A stretch of DNA of 44,170 nucleotides from CALMZN01 sp964540095 (GCA_964540095.1 CAZILH010000006.1:1-44170), one strand, 5' to 3'. Positions 24,271 to 32,188 are shown, counted from the stretch's first letter. Made by a program: numbers and translations. Notes: a model not told the origin generated them from the letters alone.

Positions 24271-24888
24271 ATGGGAAATTTTAATAGAGACAATAATAGA
24301 AAGCCCTCAAGTGGCAGTTTTAGTCGTGGATTTGACCGCAATAAATCATTTGGTGGAAATCGTCGCTCAGGTGGTCGCGATGGCGCCAGACCAGCCATGC
24401 ACCAAGCAACTTGCAGTGAATGCGGTCAAGCTTGTGAAATTCCTTTTAGACCAAGTGGCGACAGACCAATTTTTTGCAGTAAATGTTTTGAAAAGAAAAA
24501 CGGTGGTTCTTCCAACTCTAGACCAAGCAATTTCGGTGGTGACAGACGTGATCGTTTTAGCTTTGAAGATAAACAAATGCACAGTGCGGTTTGCGCTAAA
24601 TGCGGTCAGGATTGCCAAGTGCCTTTTTTACCGACCGCTGGTAAGCCAGTTTTTTGCGACAATTGTTTTGGCAAAGGTGGCAATAATACAAAAGATTCGG
24701 GAGAAGTAATGCAACAGATCAAGCTGTTAAACGCCAAGCTGGATCAACTGATCAAGGTATTGACACCAAGTGTGGTTGCAGAAAAAACAACTAAACCCAA
24801 AATTGAAAGCAAAGCCGTAGTCAAAAAAGCCGTCAAATCTAAAGCCAAAGTCAAAGTTGCTAAGAAGAAAACAGCTAAGAAAAAATAA
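24271..24888 (+). CDS. Protein with two CxxC-x17-CxxC zinc ribbons and a lysine-rich tail
   Basis: The 205-residue protein has a Gly/Arg/Asn-rich N terminus (about residues 1-45), then two zinc-ribbon repeats (CSECGQACEIPF ... FCSKC and CAKCGQDCQVPF ... FCDNC), a coiled-coil-like stretch (MQQIKLLNAKLDQLIKVL) and a C-terminal tail of KKAV/KSKA/KVAKKK repeats like histone H1. The CxxC-x17-CxxC domain is typical of Patescibacteria. Nucleic-acid binding is likely given the basic tail and the RG/GG-rich start; the exact role is unknown. It has its own promoter and a strong terminator. Confidence 0.8.
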   Translation: MGNFNRDNNRKPSSGSFSRGFDRNKSFGGNRRSGGRDGARPAMHQATCSECGQACEIPFRPSGDRPIFCSKCFEKKNGGSSNSRPSNFGGDRRDRFSFEDKQMHSAVCAKCGQDCQVPFLPTAGKPVFCDNCFGKGGNNTKDSGEVMQQIKLLNAKLDQLIKVLTPSVVAEKTTKPKIESKAVVKKAVKSKAKVKVAKKKTAKKK

Positions 24889-24900
24889 TTTTTTAAAAGT

Positions 24901-24990
24901 AAAATACCCCCTCTGTCCTTCGGACATCTCCCCCTTAGTAAGGGGGAGACCCGCCAAAGGCGGACAAGAAAAGAGGGGGTATTTTTGTAG
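24901..24990 (+). repeat. Multi-branched palindromic terminator element
   Basis: An outer 14-bp perfect stem, AAAATACCCCCTCT (24901-24914) with AGAGGGGGTATTTT (24972-24985), encloses three hairpins in a row: GTCC-TTC-GGAC (24915-24925), CTCCCCCTT-AGT-AAGGGGGAG (24928-24948) and CCGCC-AAA-GGCGG (24951-24963). T residues follow, so it also terminates the zinc-ribbon gene. It would fold as a four-way junction in RNA or a cruciform in DNA and looks like a mobile palindromic unit. Confidence 0.85.
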
Positions 24991-25028
24991 CCATATCAAA
25001 AAACTCAATAAAATGCTAATATTAAGTT

Positions 25029-25355
25029 ATGAGATTAATATTATTTATTTTAGTATTGTCCGGACTGATTTATGGTTTTATTTATCTGAATAATCAGGGC
25101 AGTTTTCATACTTATAATCAGTACCTCAATGATCTGATAAAAAATAAACCAAGAGTAACATGTACCGCTGATACCGAATGTCATTTGGTGGCGTCCGATT
25201 GTACTCTTTGTGCCTGTGATGTTGTGGCCAATGTTCGTTGGCAACCATATTGTCCGTTTAAAAATCCTCCAAGCAGTGTCTGTGGTCCTTGTCCGCAAAT
25301 AAACAAGGATCAGATAAAATGCGTGGATACAGTTTGCCAAATAAGTAGTGAATAA
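25029..25355 (+). CDS. Secreted or anchored cysteine-rich protein
   Basis: The 108-residue product begins with a hydrophobic segment (residues 2-20) that is a signal peptide or anchor, followed by a domain with ten cysteines (TCTADTEC, SDCTLCAC, PYC, VCGPC, KC, VC). Even cysteine number and the exported start suggest disulfide bonds outside the membrane. I do not recognise a named family. AT-rich; it sits 32 bp before an SDR gene on the same strand. Confidence 0.75.
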   Translation: MRLILFILVLSGLIYGFIYLNNQGSFHTYNQYLNDLIKNKPRVTCTADTECHLVASDCTLCACDVVANVRWQPYCPFKNPPSSVCGPCPQINKDQIKCVDTVCQISSE

Positions 25356-25387
25356 TTTAAAATATTTAATAATTAATATAAAAATAT

Positions 25388-26128
25388 ATGCAATTAGCAA
25401 ATAAAATAGCCATTGTGACCGGCGCCTCTTCGGGCATTGGTTTGGCAATAGCCGAAAAGTTTTTGAGCGAAGGGGCTAAAGTAGTTTTGTCTGACGTCAA
25501 CGAAGTCGGGCAAGAGATAGCTAACAAATACGGCGAGCAAGCCATGTTTATAAAATGCGACGTTTCCAAATCAGCGGAAGTCGATGCTCTGGTGGAGCAG
25601 GCAGTAAAAAAGTTTGGCCGATTAGATATTATGGTCAATAATGCTGGTATTGCTACTAGTGGCACAGCCAGTGACACTAGCGACGAAGTTTGGCACAAAA
25701 CTATTGAGGTCAATTTGTCTGGAGTTTTTTATGGCTTGCGAGCCGCAGCCAAAATTATGTTGGCGCAAAAAAGCGCCGGAGCCATTATTAATATGACCTC
25801 AATTGCTGGTAGTGTGGGTTTCAATGGCTCTTTGGCTTACTGTGCCTCCAAAGGCGGTATTACCCAATTGACCAGAGCCGCGGCTATAGATTTGGCCAAA
25901 AGTAAAATTAGAGTTAATGCTATTGCTCCTGGAGTCATAGACACCAATATGACTAAAGCATATTTGGCGGATCCTGGTTTTCAGCAACTAATGGCTAATA
26001 TGACGCCCATGGGGCATGTCGGTCAGCCAGAAAATATTGCTGACGCGGCCTTGTACCTAGCCAGTGAGGCCTCTAGTTATACTACGGGACAGATTTTACA
26101 TGTCGATGGCGGTTGGACAGCGCAATAG
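25388..26128 (+). CDS. Short-chain dehydrogenase/reductase (FabG-like)
   Basis: The 246-residue protein has the classical SDR motifs: TGASSGIG near residues 12-19 for NAD(P), NNAG, the catalytic Ser near MTSIAGS, YCASK for the Tyr-Lys pair, and IAPGVIDTNM. The C-terminal GQILHVDGGWTAQ is typical of FabG and glucose dehydrogenases. An acidic residue at the end of beta-2 (LSDVNE) suggests NAD(H) over NADP(H). The substrate is unknown: no fatty-acid synthesis genes are near. Confidence 0.9.
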   Translation: MQLANKIAIVTGASSGIGLAIAEKFLSEGAKVVLSDVNEVGQEIANKYGEQAMFIKCDVSKSAEVDALVEQAVKKFGRLDIMVNNAGIATSGTASDTSDEVWHKTIEVNLSGVFYGLRAAAKIMLAQKSAGAIINMTSIAGSVGFNGSLAYCASKGGITQLTRAAAIDLAKSKIRVNAIAPGVIDTNMTKAYLADPGFQQLMANMTPMGHVGQPENIADAALYLASEASSYTTGQILHVDGGWTAQ

Positions 26129-26166
26129 TTTTTTTGTTAGGATAATAAATATTTAATTAAAAAAAT

Positions 26167-26784
26167 ATGACGGAAAAATTATCGGGTTTTGTTGAGGATA
26201 CGCCACGACATAGAGCCGAAGATGCGAGGCAGGATGAAATAAATAAATTATATGACGAGCGTCAAGGATTGATCGCCCAAGGAGTAGCAGAAGACGATAA
26301 AAGAATTTTGGCATTGAGTCGACGTTTGACTGAATTAACCGCTCCGGGAGCAGCGGCAAAATTTCAAGAGGTGGAAAATTTAATTAATTCTCCACGAGAA
26401 GCAACCAGTGTGACGGATCCATCGTCCACTGATGACACTGATAAATTAGTTGATCGGGCGCTTAGAGAGGTCGATGATCCGGAAGCAGAACAGAAAAAAC
26501 CTAGTCCAGAAGTGCTTAAATTTCTCGATGATAAACAACAAGAAATTGGTGCAATATATAAAAATATTAAAAAATTAATTGTTGCATTACCAAGTAGTCC
26601 AAATAAAACGGAGCTAGCTATTGAAATATCAAGGGTTAATTTAACTCATGAAAAACTTAGGAAAGAGTTTAACTCAGATAATAGGCGCGATATTAATGTA
26701 GTAAGGCAAAAGTACGAACAAAGGTTAGATGATATTAAAGATAGATTATCTGTTATTGAGAGTGAGCTTATTAAAATTAAATAG
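26167..26784 (+). CDS. Hypothetical coiled-coil protein
   Basis: The 205-residue protein is almost entirely charged and helical: Glu/Lys/Asp-rich heptad-like stretches cover about residues 15-75 and 118-205, with a Ser/Thr/Asp-rich linker between (PREATSVTDPSSTDD). No enzymatic motif, signal peptide or membrane segment is visible. It ends just before a strong terminator that is directly followed by the promoter of the GC-rich unit near 26.9 kb. Confidence 0.6.
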   Translation: MTEKLSGFVEDTPRHRAEDARQDEINKLYDERQGLIAQGVAEDDKRILALSRRLTELTAPGAAAKFQEVENLINSPREATSVTDPSSTDDTDKLVDRALREVDDPEAEQKKPSPEVLKFLDDKQQEIGAIYKNIKKLIVALPSSPNKTELAIEISRVNLTHEKLRKEFNSDNRRDINVVRQKYEQRLDDIKDRLSVIESELIKIK

Positions 26785-26812
26785 TCAGTAAATAAAGATT
26801 ATTTTATTATAA

Positions 26813-26838
26813 AAAACCGTTAATTTTAGCGGTTTTTT
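26813..26838 (+). terminator. Intrinsic terminator
   Basis: AACCG and CGGTT pair around TTAATTTTAG and are followed by a long T run. It closes the coiled-coil gene. Confidence 0.85.
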
Positions 26839-26846
26839 TGTTATTA

Positions 26847-26875
26847 TTGACACAAATCAGATATTATGCTATTAT
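26847..26875 (+). promoter_or_regulatory. Consensus promoter of the GC-rich transcript at 26.9 kb
   Basis: TTGACA (26847-26852), 17-bp spacer, TATTAT (26870-26875) with extended TGC. It starts 12 bp after the preceding terminator stem. Confidence 0.85.
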
Positions 26876-26882
26876 GCCCCCT

Positions 26883-27246
26883 TAGTACGCTCTTTTTTCA
26901 ACTGGGGGCCCAAAGCCATGGCTAGACCACTGTTTGGCTCCTCCCTGGCGGGTTCAGCTAGTCAGCTGGCCAAATGCCCAGTGCTTGGGTCCCCACCCAC
27001 TTCTCACAACGACGCCATCGTCGTCGTTCTGGCTGATACCGAGCCAGCGGAGCCCACCGATATCGGGTATTGCGGCTAGGAGCCATAAGGTCAATAGCCA
27101 TTTGTATATAGCGGAATTCGTCGTTGTCTACAAGTGGGTCTGGACAGGTACAGTCTGGATGTTTGGCCAAGCCCGAACGCCGCGCGGCCGAATGGCCGCT
27201 GTACCACACAGGGGGGATCACGCCATCAGGCATCCTCCCTGTTTTA
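26883..27246 (+). ncRNA. Candidate structured GC-rich RNA of about 365 nt (or short-ORF mRNA)
   Basis: The segment lies between the promoter at 26847-26875 and the terminator at 27209-27250. Many local inverted repeats are seen, e.g. GGGGGCCCAA near 26900 with TTGGGTCCCC near 26985 (one mismatch), GGTACAG/CTGTACC near 27147 and 27200, and CGGCCGAATGGCCG. A 53-codon ORF (26918-27079, start MARPLFGSS) exists but has only a weak ribosome site. A minus-strand frame (26958-27233) and a plus frame crossing the terminator are shadows. I favour an RNA; family not recognised. Confidence 0.5.
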
Positions 27247-27250
27247 TTTT
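27209..27250 (+). terminator. Intrinsic terminator of the GC-rich transcript at 26.9 kb
   Basis: CAGGGGGGAT (27209-27218) pairs with ATCCTCCCTG (27232-27241), one G-T pair, then TTTTATTTT. It fixes the plus orientation of the unit. Confidence 0.85.
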
Positions 27251-27287
27251 GATAAAAATTTTTCTTTAACGCAAAAATATGGTAAAA

Positions 27288-27350
27288 TTTACCCTGTTAA
27301 ATGCCGTTGAGCGGCAGCCACGCTAAAGCGTGGCTATTTAACAGGGTAAA
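27288..27350 (+). promoter_or_regulatory. Long branched hairpin covering the ribosome site of the hydrogenase operon
   Basis: TTTACCCTGTTAAAT (27288-27302) and ATTTAACAGGGTAAA (27336-27350) are a perfect 15-bp inverted repeat. Inside it, GCCG...CGGC (27303-27315) and AGCCACGC-TAAA-GCGTGGCT (27316-27335) form further hairpins. The right outer arm contains AGGG, 6 bp before the ATG at 27353, so the ribosome site is paired when the structure forms. This suggests translational control or a palindromic insertion. Confidence 0.8.
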
Positions 27351-27352
27351 CT

Positions 27353-28357
27353 ATGGCTAAAAAAGATTTAATACAAAAACTAAAACAAAGTAATTTATTA
27401 GGGCGTGGCGGAGCTGCTTACCCTACTCATTTGAAATGGCAAATGGTGCTAGATGCTAGTGGGGGCAAGAAATATATTGTGGCCAATGGTTCAGAAGGAG
27501 AACTCAATGTGCACAAAGATTTTTTTATTTTACAACATCACGCCAATGTTTTGGTTGATGGAGTCAAGCAAGCTCTGGCTTGTATTCCGGGAAGCGTAGG
27601 CATAATTTATTTAAACAAAAAATATTATCGCCGTTTCAAAAAGCCCTTAGAAAAAATAATTGCTAAAGCACCAATTACGGTCTTTGAAGAAAAGGGCGGA
27701 TATTTGTCTGGCGAAGAAACTGTGGTTTGCGAAGAAATAGAAGGCAAATTAGCCCGACCCAGAATCAGGCCGCCTTTTCCCGGTCAAAAAGGCATTCACG
27801 GCTACCCCACACTGATAAATAATATTGAGACCTTTTATTGTGTTTCCAAAATAGCGCATGATGATTATCAACAGACCAGATTTTATACAATTTCCGGTGA
27901 TGTAAAAAAATCAGGTGTTCATGAAATGGCTTTGGACTTGACCATCAAAGAAGTTTTGGAGAAAACCGGTTCTTGGCCGAAAAAAGATTTTTTTGTGCAA
28001 GCTGGCGGGGGCGCTAGTGGGGAGATTTTTTTAAGCACTGAGCTTGATCGCCCAGTGGGTGGCTCGGGTGCTATCATAGTTTATGATCAGAAAAAAACCG
28101 ACCCTTATCTTTTGCTTTATCGCTGGGCCAAGTTTTTTATGGAAGCCAATTGCGACAAATGCACGCCTTGTCGCGAGGGAGTTTATCGTCTAGCCGAGAT
28201 GGTGCACAAGCGCATGATTGACCAGGCCGTTTTGAATGATTTATTTTTGGTTATGGAAAATACTAGTTTTTGCGCTTTAGGAAAAAGCGTGCCTGGACCA
28301 TTTCGTAGTTTGATTTATAAAATTATTACACCCCAAAAAAATGGCCAAAAAAATTGA
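27353..28357 (+). CDS. NuoF/HydB-like NADH:acceptor flavoprotein subunit
   Basis: The 334-residue protein has the NuoF core: FMN/NADH-binding GRGGAAYPTHLKW (residues 17-29) and NGSEGE, then GEETVVCEEIEGKLARPR..PPFP, a SLBB-like segment, and the four-cysteine cluster (CDKCTPCREG ... SFCALG). It lacks the N-terminal thioredoxin-like and C-terminal ferredoxin domains of bifurcating HydB, so it is a minimal version. It would pass electrons between NADH and the hydrogenase encoded next, with which it overlaps by 17 bp. No NuoE-like partner is seen in the window. Confidence 0.9.
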   Translation: MAKKDLIQKLKQSNLLGRGGAAYPTHLKWQMVLDASGGKKYIVANGSEGELNVHKDFFILQHHANVLVDGVKQALACIPGSVGIIYLNKKYYRRFKKPLEKIIAKAPITVFEEKGGYLSGEETVVCEEIEGKLARPRIRPPFPGQKGIHGYPTLINNIETFYCVSKIAHDDYQQTRFYTISGDVKKSGVHEMALDLTIKEVLEKTGSWPKKDFFVQAGGGASGEIFLSTELDRPVGGSGAIIVYDQKKTDPYLLLYRWAKFFMEANCDKCTPCREGVYRLAEMVHKRMIDQAVLNDLFLVMENTSFCALGKSVPGPFRSLIYKIITPQKNGQKN

Positions 28358-30059
28358 AATAAAAATAAACAATAAAAAAATAATCGCCGAAGAAGGCCAG
28401 ACCGTCTTGCAAGCGGCTGAGGCCAATGGTATTTATATACCGACTCTTTGTTGGCATTCGGATCTGGAGATCAAACCCAATTGTCGGATTTGCGTCGTGC
28501 AAATAAAAGGTCAAAAGGGCCTCCCTACTTCTTGCAGTACTTATGTTTCTGAAGGCATGGAGGTGATCACTGAGTCAGAAGAAATTGCCAAAGCCCGGCA
28601 AGTGAACATGGAATTGATTTTTGCTCAGCATCGCGAGGAGTGCAGTGACTGCGTCTATATGTATAAGTGCCAGATCAAAGATTTGGCTAAAAAATTTAAT
28701 TCCACTATTACTCGTTTTCCAGACAGAAAAAATAAATTTCCAACATATCAATTTAGCACGGCCTTGCAATACGACAGCTCCAAGTGCATTGATTGTGGTA
28801 ATTGCGTAGAGATTTGTCATAAACAGGGCGTTGATTTTTTGACTTATGAGCAGGATAATACTTTTTTTAATGTCGTGCCCACCAAAGATAAAAACATTGA
28901 CTGTATTTATTGCGGTCAGTGTTTGGTGCATTGTCCAGTCGGCGCTTTTGAAGGAGCGGGCGAGTTTGAGGGAGTAGAAAAACCCTTGTTAGACAAAAAT
29001 AAAATTGTCGTTTTTCAATTTGCGCCTAGTGTCCGGGTCAGTATTGGCGAAGAGTTTGGCTTGGAGCCCGGGGCTATTGTGACAGAAAAGCTGTCCGCTG
29101 GTCTGAAGATGTTGGGCGCTGATTATGTTTTTGATGTGGCTGTGGGCTCTGATGTGACCACCATTGAGGAAGCCAAAGAATTTATTGAGCGCGTTGAGAC
29201 CAAGGGTACACTGCCGATGTTCACCTCCTGCTGTCCATCTTGGGTAAAATATATTGAATTTTTTTATCCTGAATTTATTCCCAATTTGACTACAGTTCGT
29301 TCACCGCAGATAAATTTGGGCGGATTAATAAAAACTTACTGGGCTCAAAGCAAAAAAATAGATCCCAAAAATATTGTTGTAGTCTCAGTAATGCCTTGTG
29401 TGGCTAAAAAATGGGAAATGAATAGGCCGGAATTAAAAATAAATGGCCTAAAACCAGTTGATTATGTTTTGACCACTCGCGAATTGGCTTATTTATTTAA
29501 AAAGCACAAAATTGATTTGCCAAATTTGAAGCCCAAGGCCTTGGACGATCCACTGGGTCGGCCAACTGGCTCGGGTGTGATTTATGGTGCGGTTGGTGGT
29601 GTGATGGAGTCGGCCTTGCGCACGGTGTATTTTCAACTGACTGGCCAGAAATTGCCAAATATTTGCTGGCAAAATTCTAGCGACATAGCAGGTTTGCGGG
29701 AAGCAACTTTGAAAATAAAAAACAAAGAATATAAAGTGGCTTTTGTCAGCGGATCTGGTTCAGCGGAAAAATTATTAATAAAATTGAAAAATAAACAGCT
29801 TAAGTACGATTATGTGGAAGTCATGGCTTGCCCAGGTGGCTGTATTGGTGGCGGTGGACAGCCAGTGCCTACCAATCAAAAAATTAGAGCCAAACGAGCC
29901 AAAAGTTTATTTAACATTGATATTGCTTCCAAATTAAAAGCCGCGCAGGATAGTCCGGAAATGAAAAAACTTTACGCCGAGTATTTTACGGACAAAAAAA
30001 TAATTCATAAAATTTGTCATACTCATTTTAATAAAACTACTAAACAGGTAAAAATATAA
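28341..30059 (+). CDS. hydA: [FeFe] hydrogenase, catalytic subunit
   Basis: The 572-residue enzyme has the modular M3-type order: N-terminal [2Fe-2S] domain (C37, C48, C51, C65), a His-ligated [4Fe-4S] site (H97, C101, C104, C110), two ferredoxin [4Fe-4S] clusters (C149/152/155/159 and C188/191/194/198), then the H-cluster with TSCCPSW (C297, C298), MPCVAKKWE (C353) and EVMACPGGCIGGGGQP (C497, C501). All key ligands are intact. The C-terminal KKLYAEYF...HKICHTHF segment matches the small-subunit-like tail. It would evolve or oxidise H2 with the NuoF-like partner. HydE/F/G maturases are not in the window. Confidence 0.96.
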   Translation: MAKKIEIKINNKKIIAEEGQTVLQAAEANGIYIPTLCWHSDLEIKPNCRICVVQIKGQKGLPTSCSTYVSEGMEVITESEEIAKARQVNMELIFAQHREECSDCVYMYKCQIKDLAKKFNSTITRFPDRKNKFPTYQFSTALQYDSSKCIDCGNCVEICHKQGVDFLTYEQDNTFFNVVPTKDKNIDCIYCGQCLVHCPVGAFEGAGEFEGVEKPLLDKNKIVVFQFAPSVRVSIGEEFGLEPGAIVTEKLSAGLKMLGADYVFDVAVGSDVTTIEEAKEFIERVETKGTLPMFTSCCPSWVKYIEFFYPEFIPNLTTVRSPQINLGGLIKTYWAQSKKIDPKNIVVVSVMPCVAKKWEMNRPELKINGLKPVDYVLTTRELAYLFKKHKIDLPNLKPKALDDPLGRPTGSGVIYGAVGGVMESALRTVYFQLTGQKLPNICWQNSSDIAGLREATLKIKNKEYKVAFVSGSGSAEKLLIKLKNKQLKYDYVEVMACPGGCIGGGGQPVPTNQKIRAKRAKSLFNIDIASKLKAAQDSPEMKKLYAEYFTDKKIIHKICHTHFNKTTKQVKI

Positions 30060-30061
30060 AT

Positions 30062-30577
30062 ATGGCTGAATCGAAAGTAGAAACCATTGCTGATAAAAAA
30101 GTAGTGGTGGTTACACAACTTTTAGCTATGATGAGCTTGGCTGCCTTGTTGCCACTTTTTCCTTTACAACAAATCACTGGTCCCTTGGTCAATGCTTTGT
30201 TGTATATTGCGGTGATAATGCTGGGAGCAAACAATGCTTTGCTTGTTTGTTTTTTGCCCAGCGTGATTGCTTTTAGCACCGGACTTTTGCCGGCGGTCAT
30301 GCTACCTTTGATTCCGGTGATTATTATTGGTAATATTTTATTGGTTTTATTTTTTAATTATTTCAAAGAAAAAAATTTTTGGCTGGGGGTTGCTGTGGCT
30401 AGTTTTGCTAAGTATATTTTTATTTATTCGCTGGCCAGCATACTTGTTTCTCAATTTGTCAAAAACATGTCTCTAGCCAAGCTGGTTAGCAGTATGATGA
30501 GCTATCAACAGCTACTCAATGCCCTTTTGGGCGGTATTATTGCTTGGGCTTTTTTGAAATTTATCAAGCGTATTTGA
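30062..30577 (+). CDS. Six-helix membrane protein, possibly an ECF transporter S component
   Basis: The 171-residue protein begins 2 bp after hydA and consists mostly of hydrophobic helices (about residues 17-32, 38-55, 58-75, 78-96, 106-130, 148-167). Size and helix number match ECF-type S components (substrate-binding membrane subunits), and proteins of this kind are known beside [FeFe] hydrogenase genes. A substrate cannot be inferred. The tight spacing argues it belongs to the hydrogenase operon. Confidence 0.6.
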   Translation: MAESKVETIADKKVVVVTQLLAMMSLAALLPLFPLQQITGPLVNALLYIAVIMLGANNALLVCFLPSVIAFSTGLLPAVMLPLIPVIIIGNILLVLFFNYFKEKNFWLGVAVASFAKYIFIYSLASILVSQFVKNMSLAKLVSSMMSYQQLLNALLGGIIAWAFLKFIKRI

Positions 30578-30578
30578 T

Positions 30579-31751
30579 ATGCCAAGAGCAAAATTGTTAA
30601 TATTATTTACGGTCTTAATAGATGTTGTTGGACTGGGCATTATCATCCCAGTTCTGCCTTTTTTTGTCAGTTCTTTTGGAGTTTCACCCTTGACCATCAC
30701 TTCTTTGATTGCGGTTTACGCTTTTTGTTCATTTTTTAGTAGTCCTGTTTTGGGAGCAATTTCTGATCGTTATGGGCGTAAGCCGGTTTTATTTTTGTCA
30801 TTGTTGAGCACCTCCATTGGTTGGTTTGTTTTTGCTTCAGCGCACAATGTATTCCAGCTATTTCTGGGCCGAGTGATAGATGGTTTGGCGGCTGGCAATA
30901 TGTCCACAGCCCAGAGCTATTTGGTGGATATAGCTAAAGACGACAAAGAAAGAACTACCAACCTAGGTTATATCGGCGCTCTTTTTGGCTTGGGTTTTGT
31001 CATTGGTCCTTTTTTGGGTGGCGTGCTTAGCGCTATTTCACCAAACACCCCGTTTTTATTTGTAGGTTTTTTGGCACTGATTAATGCTTTGATTACCTGG
31101 AAATATTTGCCAGAGTCAAACAGCGCTCATCAGACGCAAGGTAAGCTCAACCTTAATCCTTTTGCGCCACTGAAGCGCGCGGCTTTGAATAGGCCATTGT
31201 GGTCATCATTTGCTTCTTGGTTTTTCTTTGGTGCCGCGGCTTTTGGTATGCAATCAATTTTGTCTATATATTTTAAAGATGTATTGCACTTCAGTTCTTT
31301 TTTAAGTGGCATGGTCATCACTATGGTTGGTGTTATTTTGGTTTTGAACCAGAGTTTAGCCCTGAGGTATTTTTGGTTAAGAAAATTTAAGGAATTGCAA
31401 TTAGAGAAGTGGCTTTTACTTTTGTGCGTTGTTGGTTTTGCGGCCATGGGCTCCAGATTTATAATTATTTTTTTTCTGGGTTTGTTTATAACCACTTTTG
31501 CTCAAGGAGTTTTGCGCGTGGTCATGAATAGTTTGGCTGTCGGCAGTGCCGAGCAAAACAGGCGGGGCGAAATTTTGGGTATTTTAGCGTCCCTGTCAAA
31601 CATTGCCTCTATTATTGGTCCACTTTTGGCTGGATACTTATTACAAACCCATTTACATTTGCCGTTTTTTGTTTGCGCTTTATTTTGCTTGATATCTTTT
31701 TTGATTGTTTTATTTGGTCGGCGTAAACAAAGAGTAATGGCCACAGTATAG
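30579..31751 (+). CDS. MFS transporter (TetA/multidrug-like)
   Basis: The 390-residue protein has 12 predicted membrane helices and the MFS motif A (GAISDRYGRKPVL) between helices 2 and 3, plus GLGIIIPVLPFF at the start of helix 1 and GPFLGGVLS (motif C-like) in helix 5, features of the drug:H+ antiporter DHA1 group. It starts 1 bp after the previous gene's stop codon and is followed by a strong terminator, so it ends the operon. Drug resistance is not shown by sequence. Confidence 0.9.
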   Translation: MPRAKLLILFTVLIDVVGLGIIIPVLPFFVSSFGVSPLTITSLIAVYAFCSFFSSPVLGAISDRYGRKPVLFLSLLSTSIGWFVFASAHNVFQLFLGRVIDGLAAGNMSTAQSYLVDIAKDDKERTTNLGYIGALFGLGFVIGPFLGGVLSAISPNTPFLFVGFLALINALITWKYLPESNSAHQTQGKLNLNPFAPLKRAALNRPLWSSFASWFFFGAAAFGMQSILSIYFKDVLHFSSFLSGMVITMVGVILVLNQSLALRYFWLRKFKELQLEKWLLLLCVVGFAAMGSRFIIIFFLGLFITTFAQGVLRVVMNSLAVGSAEQNRRGEILGILASLSNIASIIGPLLAGYLLQTHLHLPFFVCALFCLISFLIVLFGRRKQRVMATV

Positions 31752-31767
31752 ATTATTTTTTTAAACA

Positions 31768-31796
31768 CCCATCGAGCTGAGCTCGATGGGTTTTTT
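31768..31796 (+). terminator. Terminator with GAGC-TGA-GCTC apex
   Basis: CCCATCGAGC (31768-31777), loop TGA, GCTCGATGGG (31781-31790), then six T. The T run overlaps the -35 box TTGACA (31795-31800) of the following unit. Confidence 0.95.
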
Positions 31797-31823
31797 GACA
31801 AAAGTATAATTTTTATAGATAAT
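31795..31823 (+). promoter_or_regulatory. Sigma70-type promoter of the 31872-32060 gene
   Basis: TTGACA (31795-31800), 17-bp spacer, GATAAT (31818-31823). The -35 box begins within the T run of the preceding terminator. Confidence 0.75.
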
Positions 31824-31871
31824 ATATAGACCGCTCTTTCGTCTCTGGTCATGTATCCCAAGGAGGGAATT

Positions 31872-32060
31872 ATGGGGAAAAAGCAGGCAGCCAAGGTGAA
31901 GGTGGACAGGAGGAAGCTTCCGCGCCATGAAAGGGGTCTTCGGCCCCTCAAGAGCGAGCATTGTGTCAAGTGCAGTATGGTGGAGTGTGGGAATAACATC
32001 ACTCCCGAGAAGCTGCGCTTGCATCGCGACACGCCCAGGGCTCCCTGCATGAAGGTGTAA
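31872..32060 (+). CDS. GC-rich orphan small basic protein with a Cys cluster
   Basis: The 62-residue protein is Lys/Arg-rich (MGKKQAAKVKVDRRKLPRHERG) and has C31, C34, C39 and C59 with nearby histidines (H30, H51), which could bind one zinc ion. The size, charge and Cys pattern suggest a nucleic-acid-binding zinc-ribbon-like protein, but I recognise no family. AAGGAGG (31860-31866) fixes the start at 31872 rather than the ATG at 31851. Codon use is GC-rich, unlike the MFS gene before it. It has its own promoter and a very strong terminator. Confidence 0.75.
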   Translation: MGKKQAAKVKVDRRKLPRHERGLRPLKSEHCVKCSMVECGNNITPEKLRLHRDTPRAPCMKV

Positions 32061-32081
32061 CAACACCGAGCGCTTTTTGTG

Positions 32082-32117
32082 CCGCCGCCGAGCTGAGCTC
32101 GGCGGCGGTATTTCTTT
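32082..32117 (+). terminator. Very stable terminator with GAGC-TGA-GCTC apex
   Basis: CCGCCGCCGAGC (32082-32093), loop TGA, GCTCGGCGGCGG (32097-32108): a perfect 12-bp GC stem followed by TATTTCTTT. Confidence 0.95.
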
Positions 32118-32144
32118 AATTCATTTTCTTGTCAAATTTTTAAA

Positions 32145-32188
32145 CAAAAAGAAAGAGGAGCTCGCCATTATGTAGACGAAGCTCCTCT
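32145..32188 (-). terminator. Terminator of the minus-strand GC-rich transcript
   Basis: AGAGGAGCT (32154-32162) and AGCTCCTCT (32180-32188) form a 9-bp stem; on the minus strand TTCTTTTTG follows. It orients the 32.2-32.6 kb unit. Confidence 0.9.

Noticed and set aside
26934..27269. Long plus-strand ORF, and minus-strand ORF 26958-27233
   Set aside because: The plus frame crosses the terminator; the minus frame opposes the orientation shown by promoter and terminator and its GGGAGG is part of the terminator stem.
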